Under the pieces are notes generated by a model. That model was not told where the DNA came from. It saw only the letters and a list, made by a program, of their open reading frames with translations, and did not search any database. A stretch of DNA of 64,000 bases from Cristatella mucedo (taxonomy: Eukaryota; Bryozoa; Phylactolaemata; Cristatellidae). Positions 1-25,599 of the stretch are shown here, piece after piece. Position numbers and translations under genes: made by a program. Numbering within the stretch: the first letter of the stretch is position 1; each line of letters opens with the position of its first letter. Location of the stretch: NCBI GenBank assembly GCA_009760855.2, contig WPIO01000062.1, positions 1,336,001 to 1,400,000 of the forward strand, written 5' to 3'.

Positions 1-1080
1 TGTGAATGCTTTGAATGCCCAGAAGTTGACCGAAAGCAAAATAGCTACAAATAGCATTTACCGATCTGTGCAACTTGTGTCCCAACTTATTGAATTTTGG
101 CACATCTCGAGGTACATGTTTGCAGCTAGCTAGTTAATGTACATGCTTGCAGCTTTTGCCCTGCTTTCATTACAGCCTACCTTTGTGCCTTGTAAAAAGT
201 CTATACATAGCTTGACCGATACTTAACTGATTGCCCGTGAAATTTTGAGTATGAGTTGGGTTGTGTTCGTGCCTCAATCCAGTTCGTCAATAATGTTGGT
301 TGGGTAAGTGTATTACTATGCATGATGTGATTTGTCCGTGAGCTTGATTTTCTGCTCTATTTATTACATGTCTAATTACCCAACCCCCAACCTGTCCATC
401 TCGTTGCTATGCTCTATTTGCTCGATTGAGCTCCAGAAGTGCTGATAGTGTCTTAGCCTCAATCTGGAAACGGGCCCTATACTGTACCCATAGTTTGCTC
501 CGTTAATGAAGTGTAGTCAAACGACTCAAGGCAAGATGCTTACCTAGTTCATTGGCGGATGGGAGGTTCTCATGTTCGTTATGCACTCAACCCTACTTCT
601 CATTTTTCCATTGCTGTGCCCGACAGAGTGACCTAGCCTCTCAGAGTGCATGGCTGTGCTAGATTTGATCCTTTCCTTGTCGAGCGTTGGACCATGAGCT
701 GGGCTTAAAATATCTTCACTGCCTACTGTGAAACTGTGCGTGCACTTTTCTGTGTGTTCGCATGTGCTTGCGTGTGTGTGTTCAGAACATGAAAGTAGTG
801 GCAACGCTTGAACGCTCTACGACGGATAGCATGCTGGCGTCCGTTTTTAGAAACGAGACTAGAAACAGAAAATGTACGGCTGAGACTCGCAGCTATGAGC
901 AGTTCAGGTGTGCTCGATTCTTCTTTGTAGACTATGCCTGTAGCTGCATGCATCTGTGTGTGAGTGGACATAGCTGGTGTTAATTAATGCCCTTATTCAG
1001 TGACGACCAGCTTGTCTGAGGAATCGGATGGTACACCATAGACAGCTCTTCTTTGCTTGTGGCCTCTTGCTGCTGCTCGC
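1..1080. other. Unassigned left flank
   Basis: About 1 kb of moderately AT-rich DNA with no readable domain and no recognised repeat copy. Short GTGTGT and CACACA stretches occur near 770. Confidence 0.4.
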
Positions 1081-1083
1081 TTG

Positions 1084-1165
1084 GAATGTAATGTATCTCC
1101 ATCTGTAACTCCACAGACCTACAAGGACTGGGTGAGTGTTCAGCTGGAGAATTGTGTATTGCCTA
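1084..1165 (-). repeat. LINE-Y 3' end fragment
   Basis: On the minus strand this reads GTCCTTGTAGGTCTGTGGAG then TTACAGATGGAGATACATTA, the 3' tail found downstream of the LINE-Y reverse transcriptase at 48820-48880. Confidence 0.65.
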
Positions 1166-1349
1166 CTCGTAGTCCGAGTGACTCTCATGGTATGCATACA
1201 GTAGACCCCATCTCACGAAGCAGGGAGAAAGTTAGAAGCCAGGCTGAGTCTGGAGGGAAGTCGTCTAAGTGAGTAGCACGGAAGTAGTCGCTCGGGACGG
1301 CTGGAACTGATGTCATAGTCGGCAGCAGGGGAGTAAATTTCGTTGTGTA

Positions 1350-1960
1350 CGAATTTTAGGAGTGAGTTCCATAGTCAAGAACCTGCAGAGCAAAAGCTTC
1401 TATCGCCAATGGCCTTAAGGCGTAGGAATGGAACAGCTTGTTTATTGTACATAAGCAGACCTGAGGGCACGATGAGGTTGATACTAGTGCAGTATGACAG
1501 CTAATTATGAAGGAGCCAAGCCATGGTAGGCCTTGTGGGTCAGAGTACAAATTTTCTCCATATCCTTTGATCAGCTGGAAGCCATTGAAGCTCCTTCAGC
1601 AAAGGAACACCTGGTCAAACCTCTGGGATTTGTTAACTAGCCTTGCATCATCACCAGCTAAAGTTGTCAAGTGACTTTTTTCGGTAGCCCAGCCAACCAG
1701 GCACTGCAGTAATCCAGCTTAGATAGAATCACTTAGATTTTTAGCACACCACCGTGGTAGAGAGGCCCCAATCATAAACATGGATCGATCGTGATGGCTA
1801 GCTTCTGAAGCTGTCTTCTTAATAAAGCTTTCAAACTTTCAACTGTCATTAAAGAGGACACTTAAATTTCGACCACATGACGACGGTTGCACCAGAGCAT
1901 CATCAATTATAAGAGCGAAGTCTCTTAGTCCAGCCATGTGCTTGATATGTCCTATGGGTG
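1350..1960 (-). repeat. Old LINE 3' fragment, CR1/L2-like (decayed)
   Basis: Plus-strand phrases such as GGAGCCAAGCCATGGTAGGCC, CAGCTGGAAGCCATTGAAGC and CAGTAATCCAGCTTAGAT have the same order and sense as the antisense C-terminal region of LINE-X copies (for example 34600-34800). It is more divergent and may be another family. Confidence 0.45.
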
Positions 1961-2267
1961 GGAGATCGGTTTTTCATCGTTTAGTTAAGGAAATTGGTGG
2001 ACGTCCAGGATCGAGTGTCTGCAAGGCAAGCGTTGAGTATGTCTGTCACTGCAGCTGAATCCAACGGTTTAAATGACAAATACATCTGTGATCGTTAGCG
2101 TAGAAGTGATAAGACTGCCTTAGTACTTACCACCGTGTATTGAATGGTAGGAGATGTGTGCAGTTGGATCAGGCCCCCATCTCCTGGAACAAAACTTTGT
2201 TCTCATTGACAGGTTTTGTGAATCGGGCTGATCAGGTGCTGTCTTTAGGGGACGCCGATTGCAACGA

Positions 2268-2538
2268 ATGGCCGCCGCTTCTGCCACAGCAGTGGTCGGC
2301 ACGCCGCCGCCACAGCAGCAGCTGCGGCAGCAGCAGCCCACATCAGCAGCAAGTTCTGTGGGTACATCGGTTGCTGTGCCCTCGTGCAGAAGTATCCGTG
2401 CAGAGTGGTCGAGGAAGATCAATGCATTTCACATCGAGTACACCAACGATTTCTCAGCATTTCCCGGCGTCTTCCTCTCTGGGTCGACACTGAATGCCGT
2501 GGTTGTGCTGGACATCAATAATCCCATGAGCATCGTTA
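2268..2538 (+). CDS. ARRDC-like exon 1: start and first arrestin strands
   Basis: Codes residues 1-90 plus one base. ATG 2268 is the first Met in the frame and has G at +4. The early part (MAAASATAVV, then a Pro/Gln run) is low complexity, and arrestin homology begins near residue 52 (AFHIEYTNDF). The donor is A|GTAAGT. AG dinucleotides near 2385-2405 could be acceptors of an alternative or earlier exon structure, so the N-terminus is tentative. Confidence 0.7.
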
Positions 2539-5500
2539 GTAAGTAGCTAGCCAGCCGTTCTAGCTGCCTGCAGCTGCTGCTGCTTTGCACCTGCTGCTGC
2601 TACTTACGTCGTAACCCTGCTGCTGCTGGCTGGCTGCCCTTTCACTTGCACTGGCCCTACCCTGCATGCCCTTGTCGATAGGTAGCGTGGCTGCCTCCTC
2701 TGCTTCGTCGACACGATGCATCGATGCTCTTTGCACGAGCCTGCTGTCTGCAGTGGCTCGATGCAAGCTCTGCCACGCTGGTTCTGCTGTCTGTGGGACG
2801 CTCTGAGAGTCAAAGTGGCCGAGCTTTGCAAAGAGCGCGCGCCGCTGTCTCGTGTGTCGGTGTGCTCGTACCAGTTCTGAGGTGCTTCGGCAGCAGCAGA
2901 AAAAGCTAAATACTTCTTTGGGTCTTAAGAAATCGGTCGGCTCGAGTGCTGTTTCGCAATTCTTTTCTCACGGGCCACTGCATGTCGTAGTGCTGTCGGT
3001 GCTTGGGCGTGGCTGTCAGCAAGTGTAGCCAAATTCTCGACAGGAGTGGAGCAGCAGGTGCTGATTGGTCAGTAGTACCGCCAGCCGGTGAGCTATATAA
3101 CCCTCGAGAGCATAGCACGTGCAACTGAGGCAATGCGGCACGGCCATCATTGCAGTCAGCACGTGCAACGGTGCTAGACAGTGGCCTGCGCAGCAGCTGC
3201 TGCTTGGCCTCTACCTCCAGCCAGTGGGCAGCTTGTGCGCACCGACCGAAACCGTGTTGAGGTTGATGGCACCTTGATGGGCATGCTGTGCACGGCGTGG
3301 CTCGGTGCCTTCCAGACGTATCGGCAGAGGGTTCTGTGTTTGCAGCTCTCTCTCCTTCCCTATTCACTCCCTGGTAAGCCCATGGGAGTAGACCTTCTGC
3401 CCTCTTCCTGCCTGCTGCAGCTCTGGTCAGTGGGAACATCTAGTGCATGTGCACTTGTGTGCTTCGAGTGTGCAGCAGCAGGTGGGAAGCGGCTACAAGG
3501 GCACCAATCTGCTACTAAATCGATCTAGTGGGGGGCGGTCGGTGGGCCATGGCATCGGCTCTTACATGCTTGTGTGCAGTGTGCCCCAAGCCGACAGCTT
3601 GCTGCCTGAAGCCTATGGCCGTACGGGCATGTTAGCCAATGTGGAATGATGGGCTTGCCCTTTGGTTTTTCTGATGAGATCACTCAGTCGCAGTCATTCG
3701 TACCCGCTCTGGTTTGCTTTCTCCAATGAAGTTAGCAGTGCAAAAAGGTATCTGCCTTTTAGCTCCAGAGAGGCAGCTCTCCGATGCTCGTTGCTAGCGC
3801 TTTCCGTGCCGGTCGAATGCATGCCCCCTAAACTGCTTTGCCAAAAAAAGCTAAAAAGGCTTTGCTTTGCCTTTAGGAGTGTGATAAATCACTTATTTCG
3901 TAGGTGCAAGTGATTATGTCACAACGTGATGAGTACAGACGTGCATTTGCTCAAGCTTGCATGTGCGCGCTCGCACACACGCACATCCTGGCCAAACTAA
4001 CGATGCACGGGTGCATATCCTAATAAAAGCAGCCTTGGGTGTACATTGGCCAATGTAATCTTGAGTTCGATCAGGCCGTGTTTGTAGCTGCAAACTCATT
4101 TTTTTAGGAATCGTATTTCGTTGTGAAGGGTTCCTCAACGTCGGCGACAAGAAGCAGACATTAATTAGCGAGGTGAAGACTTTATTCGGCCACGGTAAGC
4201 AGCTCTTATGACAGGTTCACTCCGACGCCTTACCCCCCTCCCGACTGTCACTTTGCCTCACTGCAGCCTAGCCGTGATCATGTCCTTCTTTAGGGTTTTT
4301 GCCACCACCGTTCGGGCATTGAGTGACCCACCGGTCTTTGTCCGGCCATGGCTGCTATTCCAACTACGGGTCGCTGTGCATTGTCTGATCTCCGCATCAT
4401 GCATGCAAATGCAAATGTCACAAGTGCCTTCATATTACTGGGGGTGCCATGGTGACAGCGGCAATGCGACCACTGTGTTTGCCGTTCGTCTGCTTCTTTG
4501 GGATGCCACCTTGCTTGTCCTTTGCTTTTCACCAGACACTTTTGATGTCAGCATACTTTCGTTTCTTCCTTGGTCGAAGGGTGGGTCACGTTGGAAATCA
4601 CTGGCAGCACCTGTCTACATTACTTACATGACAGTGCATATTTATTTGCCTGTGTAGACCTCATGACTCAATCGACTACTTTTATATTGCCGTGCTGCAG
4701 GGTGTGATTCTACAGTGATGCCTCCAGGTCAAGTTGATTCCCAGGCATTGCCAGTGTGCACTTGAATATGTCTATAGCCCAGGAGGTGCTTGCTCTCCAC
4801 GACCGAGGGTTTGGATCCTGCAGTAGGTGATCCTTTATTGCCAACTGCAAGCTGTGGTGAAGCCGTTAAGGCTCTTCTGCTGCTATACAAATGAGGCTGT
4901 TTAATCAGCTAATATGTTTTATAAAGGTGTATGTTGCCCTCCTGACTTCTTTGCATCGTTATCCTGTTGCCATTAATTAACTTACTTCAGCTACCTTCGT
5001 TAGTGTCAGAGGATTCACCTGTGTCAAGTGGGTAGCGTGAGCTTCTAGACAGCAGGCCCCCCACCGTGTTGGTCATGAAAAGTCCGACTCACTTCGTTCC
5101 AACTCGCCGTCTCTGACTGTCATGCTAGCTCACTCTCGTGCTCGTTAGCAAACGGACAATCTGTTGAAGCTGCCGGCGTCACAACTCGTGTTGGTTGCTT
5201 GGATTATCTTGCAGAGACAGGCCGAAAGTGCTCTGCCAAAAAGCCTGCTGGCCAGTACAGGTTTCCGGTCAGCCTGTACCTACCCGATGATTTACCATCG
5301 ACGGTTTTCGAGGGCGGAACCATACACGTGCGTTACGTGTGCCAGGCCGTGCTGTGCTGCCGTGCTTCCGGGAACGACGTCGTGATGGAGCGACCGTTTG
5401 TCGTCCAGCACAGCAACGTGCAAGTCCTCGACGAGGTCATCCAGAGCCAGGTACGCGTGCCGCGTGGCTCATCCTCCCATGCTCGTCCTGGCTGCTGCTG

Positions 5501-8288
5501 CTGCACTTGTGCTGCTCGGCAAAGGCTGTTGATGCCCTGCTCTAGGCTGTGGCTACCTTTATGCTATCGTCATCATTGTGCTCGGTGTACTACGATGCAT
5601 TTTGGCAGTCACCACAGCACCACAGGACGGAGTTTGGCGGCATGAGTGCCATCATCAGCCTCAACCGTACCGGATTCTATGTGGGCGACCTCGTAAGCGT
5701 CACTGGCACGATAACCAACAACAACCGCAACAGCCGTAAAGTGTGTGTCGGCCTCGAGTTGATTCGAGTAAGCCTAGTAGGCTGATTTGAAGGGGGCGAT
5801 GCCATCTGTTACGGGCATGCATGAACTCCGGAGGCGTTTTGCCTGGCTCTACGTGCTGTGGCATGCCCTCCGCATGTGTGCAGCTGCCTAATCCACCTTT
5901 AGGTCTGTTGATTCCAGCCGCACAGGTGTCAAATCCCGACTGTTTTTTTGCAATTCATTGATGCAAAGCCTCCTAGGTCAACTGTGGCTGCTGGCCAGTA
6001 GTGCAGTCAGCCTGAATTTTCAAACAAATAGTGCTAACATCGTGTTCCCGAGGATTTCTGCCACTGGGCAGGTCTCTAGTACCAATGATGGCTCTGTGAC
6101 TAAATTTGCCAATATTGCAGTTTTGCCTAAATTGCCCCATAAGCCAACCCCTCAGATGGGTGTATTTAGCACCATGGATAGTTCTTAAGCAGCTTTGGCA
6201 GTTGGTTATTGGCAAGGAGAAATCAGTTGGCAATCGCAGTTATCACCACCATTTGTGATGAAGAACACTGCCTAATTTGCATCATACTTCAGAACAACAC
6301 GGAAGCTCTTTGCCATGTTAGTCATCATCAGCCACCTTGCCATGATTAGGATTCCTGACGAGTGCCTCAAGCAGCATTTGTAACCACACATTGCCGTATG
6401 CTCCCAAAGAATGGAACTCACTCCCGACATCCCCTAACTTGATAATATTCAAAAAGAAGCTAAAATTACTGTTTATCGTTACATTCAGCCTTGTCTTGTA
6501 CATTCAGCCACAAGGCTGAATCACACTGTGGCTTGTTCACCATCATACTGTGGCTGGTTCTGTGCAAATGTAGCCCTCTGTGTATTTCGTATAGACTGAT
6601 AACAATTAAAATCAACTACTGAGGCTACCTGCCATGCCTTTAGGCAGTCTTGCTGGAGCGTGGACTTTGCTTTAGACTGTGTAGCCTAGTCACTTCTACA
6701 AACTGTGCTAGCTACAATGTGTGCAAGCTACAGTCTGTGCAATTCTTGTGATATGCTACATACGGTACGACATGCTCCAGTTTTGTTTCGTTCATGTCCT
6801 GTGATGGGCAGCAATTTTTTTTAGCTTTTATGCTAGGGCTGCTTTCGTTGAAAAGTTGCATCCGACGGCTGTTGGTTTGATATGAAAATGATATAATCGA
6901 TGTTGTGTTATTCCCGCGTACCATGTCTTAAAGTTGACATATACAGTGTTGAACCACTAAAAACTAGTTTCTGACCACTGTTCTGTGCTATAGAAACGTG
7001 GGGTATAAATCTTGATTTTTATATTTATCCATGAGTGAACACGGGAGAGTAACTACTGGTTGCTGCATCTAGTGGCCCATGATGCCGATCGCAAAGCTCG
7101 ATGGCACTAGGGATTGATTATAAGCCTATTGTGCCCCTACATTATCTAACAGAAACGCTGTGTGCCCTCCACGACAATGAAGCAGATATATACCCTAAAA
7201 ATGGGGGCGGCATGAGCAGTCAGGATGTGACATGCAGCTAGCGCTGTATCCTCAATAGTTAATTAAAATAAATCCAACCTGTCCTGCTTCAGCAAGCTTT
7301 ATAGGCAGGCAGCCAAGGCATGATTTGGTGGCTATGCTCTGGAAGTTGGCTAAGTACACACCGTGTGCACATTCTTTCTAAATCAACGTTCATTATTCTC
7401 ATCTGCATCGATTTTTTGTCGAAGGTGCAGCTCAACCTAAAGTCTACTTCGAGTTTGACACCGTGCTAGTGACTTAGATTGTGATAGCTTTTGCCCTTTT
7501 CTTGGGAAAGAACATACAGAGCAAAAATTGCTTAAATGCTGTTGTTTTCGTGCAAGCGGCCACACTTAACTCGGAAGTTCTTCGAAAGTTAACACGTCAT
7601 ATCATAACACATATCAATGGTGGATGCACAAACTGATCCATTGACCCATGTTCCTTTTCAGAGCGTTGTCGGTCATGCTGAGTACAGCTTCTTTGGCTCT
7701 GCACGCATTGCGGAGAAGAGAAAAATCGCGCGAGTTGCAAACCGACATGGAGATTTCGCCAAGATATCCAAAGGCTCCTCACAGCCGTTTGCTGTCTCAA
7801 TGGAACTATATAACGTGGAGCCGACCGAGAGACATAGACTGCTCACAATGGAATACGTGCTGCATGTAAGGGCTTGCTTAGTATTTCTCATGTGCAAAAT
7901 TCATTGTACTTCAAAGAGTGCACCCCGCGTGGAACCTGCAAGTAAGCGCAGCTGCTATAAGTCAAAATTTATTTTCTTCGCCCACAAGGTTACGTTCGTG
8001 ACTAAGCATGGACTGCTCGGAAACAGTGCACCCAAGTATGCCACATTTGCGATCACCATCTCACCGAGCATGCATCCCGTAGGGGCTCGACTGACCGAGG
8101 GACCGCAACCCAGCAGCCAGACGGAAAGCGACCTGCCGCACCGTGGGGACAGAGAGACTATCATGACGCCAGCGTTCATGTCAGATCATCGCTCGGTCGC
8201 ACCCACCACTGCTGGGTCTGCCCCGAACGATTCTGGGTCAGAAGATCAGCCGCCGTCGTATGACTCGGTAGTGCTCAAGGTGCTGTAG
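2268..8288 (+). CDS. Alpha-arrestin (arrestin domain-containing protein, ARRDC family), 6 coding exons
   Basis: Exons 2268-2538, 4108-4194, 5215-5450, 5618-5767, 7662-7865 and 7989-8288 join in phase (1,1,0,0,0) into 415 residues, within the usual ARRDC length. Residues about 52-195 form the arrestin N domain (FHIEYTNDFSAFPG; then FPVSLYLPDDLPSTVFEG and IHVRYVCQAVL). Residues about 200-345 form the C domain (IISLNRTGFYVGD, IAEKRKIARV, FAITISPSM). The tail carries one PPSY motif at residues 404-407, eight residues before the final VLKVL. By family knowledge, alpha-arrestins are cytoplasmic or membrane-associated adaptors whose PPxY motifs bind WW domains of NEDD4-type ubiquitin ligases and direct membrane cargo to ubiquitination and endosomes. 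The first 50 residues (Ala/Gln/Ser-rich) are not typical of the family, so the start is the least certain part. The paralogue (ARRDC1-5 or TXNIP-like) cannot be assigned. The gene converges on IWS1. Confidence 0.88.
2539..4107 (+). other. ARRDC-like intron 1
   Basis: 1.57-kb intron rich in CTG/CAG trinucleotides in its first half (2560-3500), which leaves several frames open without coding sense. No repeat family was recognised. Confidence 0.6.
4108..4194 (+). CDS. ARRDC-like exon 2
   Basis: Acceptor TTTTTTTAG|GA, donor CACG|GTAAGC, phase 1 on both sides. Codes IVFRCEGFLNVGDKKQTLI and following residues (91-119), the usual place of the 'I.VRC.G.A.V.W' strand of arrestins. The Trp is absent and conservation is weaker than in exon 3, but splice signals and phase fit exactly. 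Confidence 0.78.
4760..4918 (+). repeat. SINE-A copy (tRNA-derived)
   Basis: Degenerate tRNA-like head (AGCCCAGGAGGTGCTTGCTC, then GGTTTGGATCCTGCAGTAGG) followed by the family tail GGCTCTTCTGCTGCTATACA, AATGAGGCTGTTTAATCAGC. Lies in ARRDC-like intron 2. Confidence 0.75.
5215..5450 (+). CDS. ARRDC-like exon 3: core of arrestin N domain
   Basis: Acceptor CTTGCAG, donor CAG|GTACGC. Residues 120-198 hold the family's best-known signature, a FPxxLxLPxxLPSTFEG-like strand (FPVSLYLPDDLPSTVFEG) followed by IHVRYVCQAVL. Confidence 0.88.
5618..5767 (+). CDS. ARRDC-like exon 4: start of arrestin C domain
   Basis: Phase 0 to phase 0, exactly 50 codons. Codes IISLNRTGFYVGDLVSVTG, the counterpart of 'xxLDRTGYxPGExIxV' in ARRDC C domains. 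Two AGs lie 8 bp apart at the acceptor (CACCACAG|CACCACAG). Only the first keeps the frame with exon 3; the second would shift it. Confidence 0.88.
6385..6605 (+). repeat. LINE-X C-terminal and 3' fragment
   Basis: Plus strand encodes a decayed 'YAPKEWNSLP...NLI.FKKKLKL' block, the typical last peptide of CR1/L2-type ORF2, followed by the 3' region. Lies in ARRDC-like intron 4. Confidence 0.6.
7662..7865 (+). CDS. ARRDC-like exon 5: arrestin C domain
   Basis: Acceptor TTCCTTTTCAG, donor CAT|GTAAGG, phase 0, 68 codons (residues 249-316). Contains EKRKIARVANRHG, matching the basic 'K..R.KVARV.G' strand of alpha-arrestins, and ends in LLTMEYVLH ahead of the last strand. Confidence 0.88.
7989..8288 (+). 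CDS. ARRDC-like exon 6: last strand, tail, PPSY and stop
   Basis: Acceptor CGCCCACAAG, rather poor in pyrimidines; phase 0. Codes VTFVTKHGLLG and FAITISPSM, then a polar Ser/Thr/Pro-rich tail ending SEDQPPSYDSVVLKVL and TAG at 8286-8288. The PPxY motif close to the end is typical of ARRDC proteins; many have two, only one is seen here. Confidence 0.88.
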   Translation, partial: VTFVTKHGLLGNSAPKYATFAITISPSMHPVGARLTEGPQPSSQTESDLPHRGDRETIMTPAFMSDHRSVAPTTAGSAPNDSGSEDQPPSYDSVVLKVL

Positions 8289-8968
8289 GCTGGTGTTCCA
8301 CTGACAACTTGCACAGCTTCGACCTTCGGGCGAAGATGCCGTGGCGCATTCGCATAATCACACAATCAGCCCATTTCGGTGCCACCACTGCGACAGACGG
8401 CCGGTTGAAGCTGCGTGTGCATGCGCGTGTCAGGCTGCCACGGTTGCCTTACGAACCATTAGTGATTGCTCATGGTGCTGTTGGCCAATGCTAACAGTGA
8501 ATGCAGGCCAGTCGCACTACATATTGCAGTAGCTTGTGCCGCTTCACCGTCAGTAAGCTACGCTCTTTTTATAATTACACGTATGCGCCTTCTTAAGCTT
8601 AGCAGCCGGTGTCGTGTGTGCACTGCAATGTCGACTGCGCGCAAATGCCAAGAAACGCACGGCAAAGAGTCAGGCTTAAGCAGTTTGAACATGAATGCAC
8701 AGATTTGCATTCAATGCAATGATGCACACACTGCTCACGACATGACGGTGTTATTACGGCTGCGCAGCACATCAACAACAGGAGTAGCTGTGTCTGAAGT
8801 GTCAGCTCTCAGCCAAAACGAGCGTCCATCTCTTAGCGTTTGCAACCAACAATGCTTATCGCACTGCCACTGCATTGGTGAGGACCGACTCAAGGAGAGG
8901 AAGGGGAGGGGGAGCAGGCAGGCGCCAGCCCTTGCTGCATCGCACCAAGAGCTGCAAGCGCTCTTCGC
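8289..8968. other. Convergent intergenic gap between ARRDC-like gene and IWS1
   Basis: 680 bp separate the two stop codons. It must hold the 3' ends of both transcripts, yet no clear AATAAA was found on either strand close to a stop. No repeat copy was recognised here. Confidence 0.6.
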
Positions 8969-23639
<14,671 letters not shown>

Positions 23640-23790
23640 CTCTTACGTTTGACTTCTAGATCCCAAGAACCATAACGCAACAAAGACAAAAGTTTGGAGC
23701 CCACCTAAATTCCGTGTTAGTCAAGGCTCCGCGCACTATAATGGGCTCGCTAATGCAAATCTTGTTCAGCAGGCGTCTTTATTGGCCGAT
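23640..23790 (-). promoter_or_regulatory. IWS1: IWS1 5' leader and proximal promoter elements
   Basis: Upstream of the start on the minus strand are a CCAAT box (23781-23785), an octamer ATTTGCAT (23753-23760) and a six-codon upstream reading frame ATG...TAG (23673-23656) ahead of the main ATG. No TATA box is evident. The motifs are seen directly; their use is inference. Confidence 0.4.
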
Positions 23791-24175
23791 AATCCAGTAC
23801 ATTTATCCACTGCTAAATGAGAAACTATTCAAAATTTATTTCTGATCGTATCTGTATCGCATATTAAACATATGTTCATATCTAAATTTTGTTAGTTTCG
23901 GGCAAATTGATCCAGCTTCCGGTTGCTTCGACGACTTTCTTCGAAGTGTAACCTAGATAAGAGTGGTTAAGATTAATATTATGTATGTATAATGAAATTA
24001 TACCCTCATTAATAGCATTCGATACAAATTGCGCTATTTTGACTAAAAATGAAGGTGATTTGGGCTCGAATTGTTGACCTCTGAGCTATAGCTGGGAGCA
24101 TCTTATGAAATATTGCGATAAGCCAATGCTTATGAGTAGCGCGATGTATGACCATTTTCGAACGATATTATTGTA

Positions 24176-24355
24176 CTAAAGTCAACTCTGCTTCTAAGAA
24201 TACACTCAGGCCGGCAAATGGCCATTCTTATAGGCGGAGTATTCTCGTATGCGGGCGGAGTGAGACTATGGCTAGAGTAAATCTGGGACGCGGAAGTGCT
24301 ATTCTTATAACCAGAGTATTCCTATATCCGATATTCGTACACGCGGAGTCGACTG
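24176..24355. mobile_element. Short TA-flanked inverted-repeat element (MITE-like)
   Basis: Both sides are flanked by TA (24174-24175 and 24356-24357). The ends are imperfect inverted repeats: left (C)TAAAGTCAACTCTGCTTCT against right, reversed, CAGTCGACTCCGCGTGTAC. Inside are two related 28-bp direct repeats (ATTCTTATAGGCGGAGTATT and ATTCTTATAACCAGAGTATT). Non-coding. Size and TA target fit a Tc1/mariner or pogo-type MITE. Confidence 0.5.
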
Positions 24356-24359
24356 TACT

Positions 24360-25240
24360 AACGGCCAGGCCACTATATCGGGCACGTACCTGACCGCAGC
24401 CGCTCTCTGGGAGTAACGGTCTGTCGGTCGGTGAGTCAGAGCGCTGAGTGTGAACTGCTGTAAACTATAAATGAGTCTGTCGGAAGTCACCCGTCTTATC
24501 AGCCGCAATACGCATGCTTCTGTTTGCGCTTTTTCTAACACGGAAATGGTGTTAGCGGTGCGTGCAGAATATTGAGAGCTGTATCGTCCCCGTTGGCGTA
24601 TTGCAAGCTTCAGGTCTTTGAATACATATGTTAAAATCCTTTATTTAAAAATATCCTGATAATGTGAAGCCACTTTGTACTATACGAGTATCATTTGAGT
24701 GTCAATCAATCGCACGAGTCATACAGCTAGCATTGCTAAAAAATTTGATCCCGGGTTACCGCGTGACTCCAACCCCTGGGCCCCGCGGCGCCCCAAACGC
24801 GAAATCAAACGATGTAAGACCGCTACGGCGAAACACTTGTCTAGACTCGAAGATTAATCCTCCTGACAGGATTAGTTTAAGTTGTCACAGTCCCTATGCA
24901 CACACTATACACGTGCATGCGTAATAGCCTAAAGCGAGCTGTTTAACACCGCGAAGCGACGGACGATTTCGGGTTCGCAGCTTGGATGTTGGAGCGTGGG
25001 CCGCGCGAGAAACAACCCTCCCCCCCCCCCCGCAGCAGACCGTCGTATAGCTCCGCCCTAGGCCAGCCAGCCAGCCCTCCCCCAGAGCGGGCAGCGAATT
25101 CCCTCTTCCTCCTCCCCCCCCCCAGCTTCAGTCAACCGGTCCCAGAGTGCCACCCAGCCCTAATCCAGCCGCCCCGCAGTCACAGCGAGTCGGCAGGCCG
25201 GCCAACGGTATTGGCCCTCGAGCTCGCCCCCCCCCGTTCG
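24360..25240. other. Unassigned, GC-rich with C runs
   Basis: Upstream of IWS1. 25000-25240 is Pro-codon-rich with several C9-C10 runs; a 130-codon frame there (24986-25378) is low complexity and overlaps repeat R2, so it is not called a gene. Confidence 0.4.
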
Positions 25241-25599
25241 CAACTGGCGAAATGGCAGCGAGCTTGTAAGCCAGATAATGGTTGCTTTTCGTTATTTGAG
25301 GCTCCTGAATTGCAATGGCTAAGAATCAATTACGCAATCATCTACGGCGCATGCCGAGTTGAAGCCAACGCCATGTAATAGGCAGTGAGTTATGTCTCTG
25401 GAATTGGCCTGGGCATTTGAGCTGATTTTAGCTCTATACCACTGAACCGTTGGTGCATGGCATGGCCGTCATTGAAAGCCTGCAACCCTCATTTGCTGTC
25501 AAATAGACTTGTCTACGTTACAGATATGGACTTTATATGCTAAGGTATGGGTACTCTTTGTCGCAGCGGCGTTCTGCTACCGTCGGCGTACCTGCGTTA

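Noticed and set aside
2120-2422. Antisense 100-codon frame over the arrestin start.
   Set aside because: Mirror of the CAG/CCG-rich coding strand, without splice logic or domain.
24986-25378. 130-codon proline-rich frame as a gene.
   Set aside because: Low-complexity C runs keep it open, and its second half lies in repeat R2.
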